DNA of 12,170 nt from CAYSXS01 sp043817345. GTDB lineage: Bacteria; Patescibacteriota; Patescibacteriia; UBA2196. A program made the translations under genes and the position numbers. The notes below the pieces were generated by a model. The model made no database searches. It had not been told where the DNA came from and worked only from the letters and a program-made list of their open reading frames with translations. Each line of letters starts with the position of its first letter. Position 1 is the stretch's first letter. Positions 5,728-12,137 of this stretch are shown here, one piece after another. Location of the stretch: NCBI GenBank assembly GCA_043817345.1, contig JBDRGZ010000077.1, forward strand, positions 1 to 12,170, given 5' to 3'.

Positions 5728-8700
5728 TTATATAGATTTAGCAGAAGAAGTTGTTGTTAACAAACCACTAACATAGAAACCATTCAACCATTCAGTTGTG
5801 GTTGTAGCAGTTGTAGTTGTATTACCGTAAGCCAAATCTGACCAAATGAAGTCATCATCGTCTACAGCATCAACAGCTACAGCATTCAAATCATAATCAG
5901 CAGATGCAATAGCATCATCACCTGTCATAGATGTAGCTACACCATTAGATGAACCTGAAGTATATCCAGTTACACTAGCAGATAAGACATATGTCTTTGA
6001 TTCGCCAGCTGGGATTTCTTTCATTCTTCCACCTATAGCGCCTGCATCATTAAAGTAAACCTCTAATAATGCGTAATTACCATCTATGTATGATAGGTTA
6101 ATACCTTCAGTAGCAGTTGTATCTTCGGTTGCTACTAATGTTCCATCTTGATAAACCTGGAAGTCAGAAGCAGTAACAGTTGTAGTTGACACTTTAAATG
6201 TCATCTTGTAAAGACCAACCGGTCCCTTAGCATCAGCTGTAACAGTTACATCAATTAAGTCATATGAACCATTAGCTGTTACACTATCGCCAGTCGCGGC
6301 AATAGTAACAGTTGGCTTACTCTTAACTAACGCATAACTTGGGAAAGTTAAGGTTGTATCTGTAACCGATGCTGCTTGACCAGAAACACCTTTAGCAGTA
6401 ATACGTGCGTCAGTGCTTCCTAACTCAATACTAGCAATGAAACCATCAACTGGATTAGCGTTAGTACCAACACCAGCAACTTTACTAATAACTGGGGTAT
6501 CAACTTTCAAAGTTAATTCCTTTTCTGAACCATTTGTAATAGTTAATGGATTAGAATCCATGTTAAATAGTAATGCGTCTGCACTTGTGTTTGTAATAAC
6601 AGCTTCAGCAATTTGGGTAGCACCATCATATAGATATAAGGCACCTAACTCATCAATTCCACCACCGTTGTATGCAGAAATATCAATATACAATTTCTCA
6701 ATATTAATATCCTCATAAGTAGCAGAAGCTTTGAATTTACCAATTGCTACACCTGTTGAATTACCAACTAAGAAACCAGATGTATAACTATCACTTCTAG
6801 CTAAAGTTAAAGTACCAGCAGTAGCAATAGTCATTTGTGCACCATCAGTAAGAGTATAAGTCTTAGCAGCATCTTCAGCACCAGAATCTTTAGCAGTTAC
6901 AGTACAACCACTTTGTAATCCAAACTTATACCATTCAGCAGCATCTGGAGTTGAAGCTACATTGGCTGTAATCTTCAATGTCTTAACTGTTCCTTTAGTT
7001 ACTTTAACAGCTGGACTGAAGTTCCAAGTGGTTGTAACTGAACCAGCAGCAGTTGCTGTAGGATCAGCGTCACTGCTTAAACTCAATTCTGTAGTACCAT
7101 CAAAAATCTTTAAATTAGACAATTCTGATGGATTCATTCCACTAGTTCTAATAACAGTCTTTAATTGGGTGATAGTAACATCATCACCCGAACTTGAAGC
7201 ATCTAATTGAACATTAGCCACTGTTAAACCATTAGAACCCCTGATAACTGTTTGAGCAGCTGGAGAATTTGACATTGAAACAGCAACACTTGCTGTTTTA
7301 ACAGTCATAGTAGATGAATTCTGTGTAGCAGCTGGTGTTGGAGTAATTGTATTACCAGTTACTTCACCAGTTACTGTTAAATCACCATCTGGATCAATAG
7401 TAGCGACAATAGTATCATCATTTGCAAAATCAGCACTTAAATCAGCTTTAAAACCAATTTTGTGAACACCTACACCAAGTGAAATAGTATCTGTTGAAGA
7501 TACACCACCTGTTTGAGCTGTAGCAGCACCAGTAGCATCAGTAGCGCCTGTTAAACCTTTACCAGTAGCAACATCATAAAAGATACCATTAGTGATATCA
7601 GGTGTATAACCAGAACCAGTAATAGTAAGCCATGTTGCAATAGCAGTAATATCAACAGCTTCACCTTTAACAGTAAATAACCATTGGCCTAACTGAACAC
7701 CAGTTTGGTTTTCAGCAATATTAGCTGCAACAAAACTTGAATCCGGTTCAACCTTTAATGTACCATTACCGATTGTTTGATCAATAGTATGGTTAAAGTA
7801 AGGTTGTGAAGTTGCTGGGAATGTAGGGATAACATATGCATTATATGTCAAACCTTTTACAACAACATCAGTATTTCTATAAATATCAAACTGAATTGTT
7901 CTTGAAGAACCACTATCAATTGTATCTGCTTTTAACATCAACTCTTTATTCTTGGACTTACCAATCTTTAAAGGAGTTGTTAAGTTAAATTCAACATATT
8001 TATCAACTTGAGCAGCACTAGCTAATTTTACAGCACCATCAGTATCATACAAAGAGTATGAAGTAATATCACTGTCAGCTAAAGTTCCAGCTTGTTTGAA
8101 GACAATTCTTTCAACTTGAATTTCTTCACTTGAAGAACCATTGGTAATTTTAATTTCTGTTAACTCAACATTTGTATCACCAACTTTTGGTGTACCGTCT
8201 GCTGTTGGGTTACTCCCACCAGCAGCAACAGTAGCAGAAGCGATTATAACTGCATTGTTTAAAGTCATAACATTACCCCAAATAGGTAATGAAGCACTCA
8301 AGGTAGCATCACCTTTAAGTGTCATTGAATATAAACCTAATTTTGGAGCATTACCATTACTCATAAGAGCTCTAGTAGTCATGTTACCAGTAATTACTAA
8401 TTTCTTAGTAGTACCAGCTTTAACAGTAACATCTTCGCCAACAGTTGCTCTGTGGTCTGAATTGAAAGTTTTGTTATTACCAACTTGACTGCCAGTTACA
8501 GAACCTTCAAAAACTGAAATAGACGCAAAATCAGCATCTAAAGCTAAACCACCTCTTTCAACAACAAGGGAATCAACTACCACATCACCAGCACTATTGT
8601 TTGTTAAATTAACATACAAAAATGGGGCACGAGCTTGTGTTCCCATATATGTTGTTGAAGCTGGTGTGTCTGAAGCTACAGAAACTGTTAAAGTCCCAGT

Positions 8701-9396
8701 AGAAACAACACCTGAACCACCTTCTCCAACTGGAGTAGTCAAATCTGATTCTTCACCAGTAATTGATGAGCCATCAGTATATGCTGATAAACTATGTTCT
8801 TGAACATTACCCCAATCAAACTTGTTTGCATTAAATGCAACCTCGTCTGAAACAGGACGTTTTTCTGTTCCATCAATATAGTAAACAGTTGCTCCGCCTG
8901 GTTCTTTTACTAATGATCCAGTTGGATAACTAGCAACTAATGCATCACCATAAGTATATGTTGAAGCAAAGAAAGAATCTGGCATGTCATCGATCTTTGT
9001 ATTCCAGTTTGCACCGAAAAGATCAGCAGCAACAGCTTCTGATGGAACGTGGCGTAGAACACCACCTGGTTCTAAGGTATATACCTTAGGGTCGTTATTC
9101 AACTTGATCATTCTTGTACCTGCACGGTAAGGAATGTTACCACCAAGTTGGATATCACCCATTTCTGACATTGAAATTACTTCAACACCAGAAAAATCTC
9201 CCATATACCAAGTATTATATGTAGCTTGGTTAGGGAATACATAACGTTTGCCGTCAGAAGCATAGTAGTAAACAGCTGAGTTATCTGCAGTCTTAATTAA
9301 AGTACCTGCAGTAACAGCTTGAACTGGAGCAAAAGCACCAGCAATTACTGTTAAGACTAATGCGGCAATCATTCCAACATTAAAAACTTTTTTCAT
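5728..9396 (-). CDS. S-layer-like giant surface protein
   Basis: A 1222-aa secreted protein with a signal peptide (MKKVFNVGMIAALVL..., likely cut after VQA at 27). Residues 31-205 contain three degenerate copies of a 45-60-aa unit with the pattern G-(T/S)-L-(I/V)-K...VYY...G-(K/x)-R-(Y/P)-V, probably a wall- or polymer-binding module. From about 233 to 1150 it is a chain of roughly six all-beta, Ig-like segments rich in Thr, Ala, Ser, Gly and Asp, each about 150 aa (for example LTVSVASDTPASTT, MTIATAGTLTLARSDS). Only one Cys occurs in the mature chain. The C-terminus has DDDD, FIWSD (1183-1187), a Thr run (1193-1201) and EWLNGFYV (1202-1209), a motif I associate with Patescibacteria S-layer proteins. 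Structural role as the surface coat is inferred from architecture and size. A long structured leader precedes it and a strong terminator follows; an AAAAGG lies 12 nt before the ATG, rather far for a Shine-Dalgarno. Confidence 0.85.
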   Translation of the reverse strand: MKKVFNVGMIAALVLTVIAGAFAPVQAVTAGTLIKTADNSAVYYYASDGKRYVFPNQATYNTWYMGDFSGVEVISMSEMGDIQLGGNIPYRAGTRMIKLNNDPKVYTLEPGGVLRHVPSEAVAADLFGANWNTKIDDMPDSFFASTYTYGDALVASYPTGSLVKEPGGATVYYIDGTEKRPVSDEVAFNANKFDWGNVQEHSLSAYTDGSSITGEESDLTTPVGEGGSGVVSTGTLTVSVASDTPASTTYMGTQARAPFLYVNLTNNSAGDVVVDSLVVERGGLALDADFASISVFEGSVTGSQVGNNKTFNSDHRATVGEDVTVKAGTTKKLVITGNMTTRALMSNGNAPKLGLYSMTLKGDATLSASLPIWGNVMTLNNAVIIASATVAAGGSNPTADGTPKVGDTNVELTEIKITNGSSSEEIQVERIVFKQAGTLADSDITSYSLYDTDGAVKLASAAQVDKYVEFNLTTPLKIGKSKNKELMLKADTIDSGSSRTIQFDIYRNTDVVVKGLTYNAYVIPTFPATSQPYFNHTIDQTIGNGTLKVEPDSSFVAANIAENQTGVQLGQWLFTVKGEAVDITAIATWLTITGSGYTPDITNGIFYDVATGKGLTGATDATGAATAQTGGVSSTDTISLGVGVHKIGFKADLSADFANDDTIVATIDPDGDLTVTGEVTGNTITPTPAATQNSSTMTVKTASVAVSMSNSPAAQTVIRGSNGLTVANVQLDASSSGDDVTITQLKTVIRTSGMNPSELSNLKIFDGTTELSLSSDADPTATAAGSVTTTWNFSPAVKVTKGTVKTLKITANVASTPDAAEWYKFGLQSGCTVTAKDSGAEDAAKTYTLTDGAQMTIATAGTLTLARSDSYTSGFLVGNSTGVAIGKFKASATYEDINIEKLYIDISAYNGGGIDELGALYLYDGATQIAEAVITNTSADALLFNMDSNPLTITNGSEKELTLKVDTPVISKVAGVGTNANPVDGFIASIELGSTDARITAKGVSGQAASVTDTTLTFPSYALVKSKPTVTIAATGDSVTANGSYDLIDVTVTADAKGPVGLYKMTFKVSTTTVTASDFQVYQDGTLVATEDTTATEGINLSYIDGNYALLEVYFNDAGAIGGRMKEIPAGESKTYVLSASVTGYTSGSSNGVATSMTGDDAIASADYDLNAVAVDAVDDDDFIWSDLAYGNTTTTATTTTEWLNGFYVSGLLTTTSSAKSI

Positions 9397-9582
9397 AATT
9401 TTATTAAACCTTTTGTTTGCTTGCAGTCTTACTTAGCAGATCTACCCAAATAAGTTGTTGCTAGCAAACAGTTTTGTTTTGAGCCTTCCCCCACGATGTA
9501 AAATCGGGGTCGACCATTTCGTGGTCAGCCCTGCCCTCCACTTTATACTCATCTTTTGATGAATACAAGGTGGAGGACACAA
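9397..9582 (-). promoter_or_regulatory. Structured 5' leader of the S-layer-like mRNA
   Basis: The roughly 186-nt leader is GC-rich in its first half and full of hairpins. H1 pairs CCTCCAC (9535-9541) with GTGGAGG (9570-9576), capped by CATC/GATG (9550-9553, 9558-9561). H2 pairs GACCA with TGGTC (9512-9516, 9522-9526). H3 pairs CCC+CGAT (9490-9497, one bulged A) with ATCG+GGG (9503-9509). Nearer the start codon GTTTGC/GCAAAC (9415-9420, 9464-9469) encloses TAAGT/ACTTA (9451-9455, 9431-9435). The GGG at 9507-9509 can instead pair with CCC at 9529-9531, extending H2 and excluding H3. No known riboswitch class is recognised. It could stabilise an abundant mRNA, as S-layer leaders do, or act as a switch. 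Confidence 0.6.
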
Positions 9583-9588
9583 CATTTT

Positions 9589-9613
9589 ATTATATTAATT
9601 AATTAATTAAATT
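9589..9613 (-). promoter_or_regulatory. Promoter of the S-layer-like gene
   Basis: A perfect TATAAT on the minus strand (9589-9594) is preceded by an ATTA tandem tract (about 9595-9613) and no convincing -35 (TCGTAA-like at 9612-9617). The start would be near 9582, just before hairpin H1 of the leader. The AT tract could act as an UP-like or intrinsically bent element. No copy of the ECF-type motif found upstream of the sigma gene is visible here. Confidence 0.45.
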
Positions 9614-9623
9614 ACGAAACTGC

Positions 9624-9735
9624 CCTTTTGTCATCCCGAATTTAGTTCGGGATTATGCAGAATCCTTCAAAATAAGCTAGTTTTATCCTGAAACAAGTTC
9701 AGGATGACAGGATGGGATGTTCAGTATGACAAAAA
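9624..9735. repeat. REP-like double-palindrome element, copy B
   Basis: Same design as copy A at 1574-1703. Palindrome 1 has arms ATCCCGAA and TTCGGGAT (9633-9640, 9646-9653). Palindrome 2 has perfect 8-bp arms ATCCTGAA and TTCAGGAT (9685-9692, 9698-9705). A degenerate half-unit GTTCAGTATGACAAA follows (ends about 9734). Blocks 9624-9654 and 9680-9709 match copy A at 30/31 and 29/30 bases; the central spacer is shorter (25 against 42 nt). It ends 3 nt before the stop codon of the anti-sigma gene. Confidence 0.8.
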
Positions 9736-9737
9736 AT

Positions 9738-10868
9738 CTAAATTTTAATTTCAAATTCCTCAACTTTCTCTTCTTGTTCTAATTCCCAAGCTTCACTTGC
9801 AAAAAATGGATCTACTGCTGATTGTACAACTGGCTCTGTTGAAGTTACCCCTTCTGAGCCATTTTCTTCTTCTACTACTTCTTCTAACATATCTTCTTGT
9901 TCAACAACTATTTCAACACCTTTAACCTCTGATTTAGATATATCATTTAATAACCCTTTTGCTTCTTTTACTTTTGCCAAAGATTCTGAAAGGCTTTCTC
10001 CTACTAGTACTTCAGCAGCCTGTACATTTTCTGAAATCAATCCTGCTTGTTCTTCATTTATATCTTCCTCATAAACAGCTTGATCTACTTCACCCGATAT
10101 CTTAGCAATTTGTTCCACAACTTCTTCTTCTAATTCTTCTTTTGATAAATTTAAATCCCCTGCTTCTTGTCTTTCAACTAAAACTGCCAAAACAACCATT
10201 TTAATATCATCTACTTCATCTAAAACATCTTTTGCACCACCCCCTGCTTTACTTACTTCTTCAGTAATGTCATCCATATCATTATTAATCACCTTAGCCA
10301 TAGCTAAAACATCTTTTGAATTTTTTTCTGAGTTCATTTTAGAAAACTTGTCTTTAACATCTGTTAAATGATTCTTAATCTGATCTGAAACATATGTAAC
10401 TGTATTATGATTTTCTTGTGTTGAGCTACTATCTATCCTTGAGATTAAAGCTGTAAATTCATTAGCACGTCTTTTAGCAATATCTAAACTCATCTTTGCT
10501 CTTGATTCTTCTGAAAAAGCTAAAATATATCTTGTTTTCTCAGCTGCAATCTTAAAGTTATATAATGGATTGCCTGGTAATGTGTTATTTGAAGCATTAA
10601 CTGTTGCAAAAGAAAAGACAACAAAAAGAACCAGCACTAAACTAAATGTAGCTACTGGTTTTAACATTAAACGTTGAGCAGCAATATTTTCTGCTAAACG
10701 GACAAAAAACGATGTTTTCACTTTTTCCTGAACTACATCGAAATCTTCTTGAATTTTAGAATAAATATAATCCCAACCAGCTTTTTTCTGGTCTTCTGAT
10801 ATTTTTGTTTGATTACGGAATTCTTTTCCGTAAGACTTTAAATTTTTAATTAATTCCTTTTCAGTCAT
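9738..10868 (-). CDS. DUF5667 anti-sigma-like membrane protein
   Basis: A 376-aa single-pass membrane protein. Residues 1-65 are a charged, probably cytoplasmic helical domain, likely the sigma-binding part. Residues 71-91 are the transmembrane segment. Residues about 94-200 fit DUF5667, with LPGNPLYNFKIAAEKTRYIL followed by EESRAKMSLDIAKRRANEF. The C-terminal 170 residues are coiled and strongly acidic, with many Glu and Val. DUF5667 proteins commonly lie next to ECF sigma genes; here the ATG is only 2 nt after the sigma stop. The layout suggests that it holds the sigma factor at the membrane and senses an envelope signal. There is no zinc-binding HxxxCxxC anti-sigma motif, so release would work differently from ZAS proteins. 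Anti-sigma function is inferred from context. Confidence 0.75.
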   Translation of the reverse strand: MTEKELIKNLKSYGKEFRNQTKISEDQKKAGWDYIYSKIQEDFDVVQEKVKTSFFVRLAENIAAQRLMLKPVATFSLVLVLFVVFSFATVNASNNTLPGNPLYNFKIAAEKTRYILAFSEESRAKMSLDIAKRRANEFTALISRIDSSSTQENHNTVTYVSDQIKNHLTDVKDKFSKMNSEKNSKDVLAMAKVINNDMDDITEEVSKAGGGAKDVLDEVDDIKMVVLAVLVERQEAGDLNLSKEELEEEVVEQIAKISGEVDQAVYEEDINEEQAGLISENVQAAEVLVGESLSESLAKVKEAKGLLNDISKSEVKGVEIVVEQEDMLEEVVEEENGSEGVTSTEPVVQSAVDPFFASEAWELEQEEKVEEFEIKI

Positions 10869-10870
10869 AT

Positions 10871-11440
10871 CTATATATCCATTATGGATTGTAATTTTTT
10901 AATTGCTCTATGCAATAAGACGCGCACACTACCTTCTGGCTTGTCTAAAATTTCTGAGATTTCTCTGTGAGATAGTTCTTCTAGAAATCTTAACTCAATT
11001 ACTTGACGATATTCTTCTGGTTCAAGTTTATCTAAATTAATCTTTAACTCTCTAAATTCCATTTTTAAATTTACAGCATATTCTATATTCTCTTTTTTAT
11101 CTTCAATTTTCCATGCAACTTCATCTAAATCAATCTTGTCTTTATCTTTAAAGGTTTTAACTAAACCTTGATTAACATAATACTCAGCAATTAAATTTTG
11201 CGCAATCTTATATATCAAAGCTGATAAATATTCAATTTCTCTATCATTTGAAATGATATAGTTCCATAGTTTTAAAAAAACTTCTTGTTTTAAATCTTCC
11301 GCTTCTTCTGTGCTTGGCACTCTACGTACTATCTTATGATAAACTTTTTGCTGAAACGTATCATACAAAATTTTAAAAGCTTCCGGGTCTTTTTTTCGCC
11401 TGACTTTATCAACTAATTTTTTCTCTTTCATTTTTGTCAT
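10871..11440 (-). CDS. ECF-type RNA polymerase sigma-70 family factor
   Basis: A 189-aa protein with the two-domain layout of ECF sigma factors. Region 2 spans about 20-88 (EAFKILYDTFQQKVYHKIV, then AEDLKQEVFLKLW for promoter melting and core binding). A linker follows at about 90-135, and region 4 spans 137-184 with a helix-turn-helix, LSHREISEILDKPEGSVRVLLHRAIKKL, which reads the -35. No region 1 or 3. The start at 11440 is used; ATG at 11431 (residue 4) is an alternative. There is no Shine-Dalgarno. An ECF-type promoter ends 7 nt before the ATG, and two housekeeping-type promoters lie further upstream. It is co-transcribed with the DUF5667 gene, 2 nt apart. Confidence 0.9.
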   Translation of the reverse strand: MTKMKEKKLVDKVRRKKDPEAFKILYDTFQQKVYHKIVRRVPSTEEAEDLKQEVFLKLWNYIISNDREIEYLSALIYKIAQNLIAEYYVNQGLVKTFKDKDKIDLDEVAWKIEDKKENIEYAVNLKMEFRELKINLDKLEPEEYRQVIELRFLEELSHREISEILDKPEGSVRVLLHRAIKKLQSIMDI

Positions 11441-11447
11441 AACAGGA

Positions 11448-11473
11448 GACGTTAAATACTCAAAAACGTTACA
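11448..11473 (-). promoter_or_regulatory. ECF-type autoregulatory promoter of the sigma gene
   Basis: On the minus strand TGTAAC (11468-11473) is followed after exactly 16 nt by CGTC (11448-11451). This is the -35/-10 form of many ECF promoters, such as TGAAAC-N16-CGTC in Bacillus. Only 7 nt separate CGTC from the ATG at 11440, so transcripts would start at or next to the start codon. The TGTAAC is one arm of an inverted repeat, GTTAC-N5-GTAAC (11468-11482). Confidence 0.55.
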
Positions 11474-11494
11474 ATGCGTAACATTACAATCATA

Positions 11495-11523
11495 ATTATA
11501 TGTTAAAAAAAGAGCCCTGACAA
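11495..11523 (-). promoter_or_regulatory. Housekeeping promoter P2 of the sigma operon
   Basis: On the minus strand TTGTCA (11518-11523), a 17-nt spacer and TATAAT (11495-11500). Predicted start near 11488, about 48 nt before the sigma ATG. The GTTAC/GTAAC inverted repeat (11468-11482) lies just downstream of the start, where a repressor could block it. Confidence 0.6.
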
Positions 11524-11531
11524 TGACCCAT

Positions 11532-11560
11532 TTGACAGAAAATTATACCTCAATTATACT
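11532..11560 (+). promoter_or_regulatory. Promoter reading towards the HTH gene
   Basis: TTGACA (11532-11537), a 17-nt spacer and TATACT (11555-11560, five of six matches). The predicted start near 11567 gives a leader of about 220 nt before the HTH gene. It overlaps the opposing promoter at 11542-11571, so polymerase binding in one direction should exclude the other. Confidence 0.55.
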
Positions 11561-11571
11561 AAAAATGTCAA
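11542..11571 (-). promoter_or_regulatory. Housekeeping promoter P1 of the sigma operon
   Basis: On the minus strand TTGACA (11566-11571), an 18-nt spacer and a perfect TATAAT (11542-11547). Predicted start near 11535. The -35 lies inside the first 23-bp direct repeat, so a protein bound there would touch this promoter directly. Confidence 0.6.
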
Positions 11572-11587
11572 GACCAGTGTAGACAAA
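11565..11587. repeat. 23-bp direct repeat, copy 1
   Basis: Exact 23-bp match to 11687-11709 (starts ATGTCAAG, ends TAGACAAA). The unit is a weak dyad, TGTC...GACA. It covers the -35 and upstream region of the sigma promoter P1. A TGTAGA-CAAA-TCTACA hairpin (11578-11593) overlaps its right end. Confidence 0.8.
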
Positions 11588-11658
11588 TCTACATTTTTAC
11601 ATAACTATTAGAATTTATACGTTTTTTATTAAAAAACATAACAAAATACACTATATAT

Positions 11659-11693
11659 TTGACATATGTCTATATATATGGACAATATGTCAA
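11659..11693. repeat. Long inverted repeat in the divergent control region
   Basis: TTGACATATGTC (11659-11670) and its complement with one extra base (11681-11693) flank a TATATATATG loop. The left arm contains the perfect palindrome GACATATGTC (11661-11670). The right arm runs into the second 23-bp direct repeat. The dyad is operator-like. TTGACA occurs outward-facing on both arms, but no good -10 lies at the right distance from either. Confidence 0.6.
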
Positions 11694-11709
11694 GACCAGT
11701 GTAGACAAA
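11687..11709. repeat. 23-bp direct repeat, copy 2
   Basis: Exact second copy of the unit at 11565-11587, with start points 122 bp apart. Its left end is shared with the right arm of the inverted repeat 11659-11693. It lies in the leader of the HTH gene. Confidence 0.8.
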
Positions 11710-11717
11710 GCCAGAAT

Positions 11718-11787
11718 GTTAGGCGGTTAGGGTTTTAGGTTTTAGAATTCCTAACCACCTAACACCTAACACCCTAACCACCTAACC
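11718..11787. repeat. CCTAACC/GGTTAGG hairpin repeat touching the HTH start codon
   Basis: A 16-bp inverted repeat with one mismatch (GTTAGGCGGTTAGGGT 11718-11733, ACCCTAACCACCTAAC 11771-11786) encloses further TTTTAGG and CCTAACAC words. The right arm ends one base before the ATG at 11788. In RNA the mismatch is a tolerated wobble, so a hairpin would sit against the start codon. It has the same words and the same orientation relative to the gene as the repeat before the ligase at 3984. Confidence 0.75.
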
Positions 11788-12063
11788 ATGTCTATTGTAC
11801 GTGTTTCACCATCTCAAGCAGCCCAACTTTTTGGAGTAAATGAGCGAACTGTTCGTAGAGCTATTAATAGTGGGGAATTAAGATATATCATTGTACAAGG
11901 TAGATACAAGATAAATTTTGAAGATATGGTCAAATGGTCACAACGACTTCCCTCTCGTGAAGATAAAAGAGACACTCAAGGTATAGGGCAGTTTGTAGGA
12001 AAGTGGAAAATACAGAATCCTAAATTTAGTCCTTCTAAGAGAATATTAGAGGAAGAAAAATAA
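11788..12063 (+). CDS. Small excisionase/MerR-type HTH DNA-binding protein
   Basis: A 91-aa protein. Residues 6-50 match the HTH_17/excisionase-type winged helix: SPSQAAQLFGVNERTVRRAINSGEL is the helix-turn-helix and RYIIVQGRYKI (32-42) the wing, ending in DMVKW. The remaining tail (52-91) is basic then acidic (RILEEEK) and has no recognised domain. Proteins of this type act as small transcription regulators or as recombination directionality factors; no integrase or phage gene is near, so a local regulator is more likely. It is divergent from the sigma operon and shares a repeat-rich control region with it. No Shine-Dalgarno; the start codon directly follows a CCTAACC hairpin repeat. Confidence 0.75.
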   Translation: MSIVRVSPSQAAQLFGVNERTVRRAINSGELRYIIVQGRYKINFEDMVKWSQRLPSREDKRDTQGIGQFVGKWKIQNPKFSPSKRILEEEK

Positions 12064-12097
12064 ATTATTCTAATTGTTCTAATTATACTAATTATTC
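12062..12097. repeat. 9-bp AT-rich tandem repeat after the HTH gene
   Basis: Four imperfect 9-bp units of the form TAATTNTTC (AAATTATTC, TAATTGTTC, TAATTATAC, TAATTATTC) begin within the HTH stop codon. It is a short-period tandem tract like the octamer tract at 4043-4062. Confidence 0.55.
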
Positions 12098-12114
12098 TAA
12101 ATAATAACCAAATC

Positions 12115-12137
12115 AAAAACCCGAGAAAAATCTCGAG
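12115..12137 (-). terminator. Intrinsic terminator for a minus-strand gene beyond the right edge
   Basis: On the minus strand CTCGAGA (12137-12131), a TTTT loop and TCTCGGG (12126-12120) form a 7-bp stem with one G-U pair, followed by five T (12119-12115). No minus-strand gene is visible in the last bases, so it should end a transcript entering from the right and converging on the HTH gene. Confidence 0.6.

Noticed and set aside
6413..8803. Several plus-strand ORFs of 68-115 codons inside the S-layer-like gene
   Set aside because: They are antisense shadows of a long, Thr/Ala/Val-rich reading frame, without their own start signals or families.
9442..9552. 36-codon ORF (MSIKWRAGLTTKW...) inside the S-layer leader
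   Set aside because: It runs through all the main hairpins, starts in the loop of H1, and its composition follows the RNA stems. A leader peptide cannot be excluded but the structured-RNA explanation is simpler.
1574..9735. CRISPR array from the repeated palindromes
   Set aside because: Only two copies 8 kb apart, no regular spacers and no cas genes.
11621..11637. GTTTTTT-ATT-AAAAAAC inverted repeat as a terminator
   Set aside because: The stem is purely AT apart from its ends, the loop is minimal, and no T-run follows on either strand.
11788..12063. Integrated phage or plasmid excisionase (Xis)
   Set aside because: The fold fits, but no integrase, att-like repeats with a tRNA, or phage genes are in the window.
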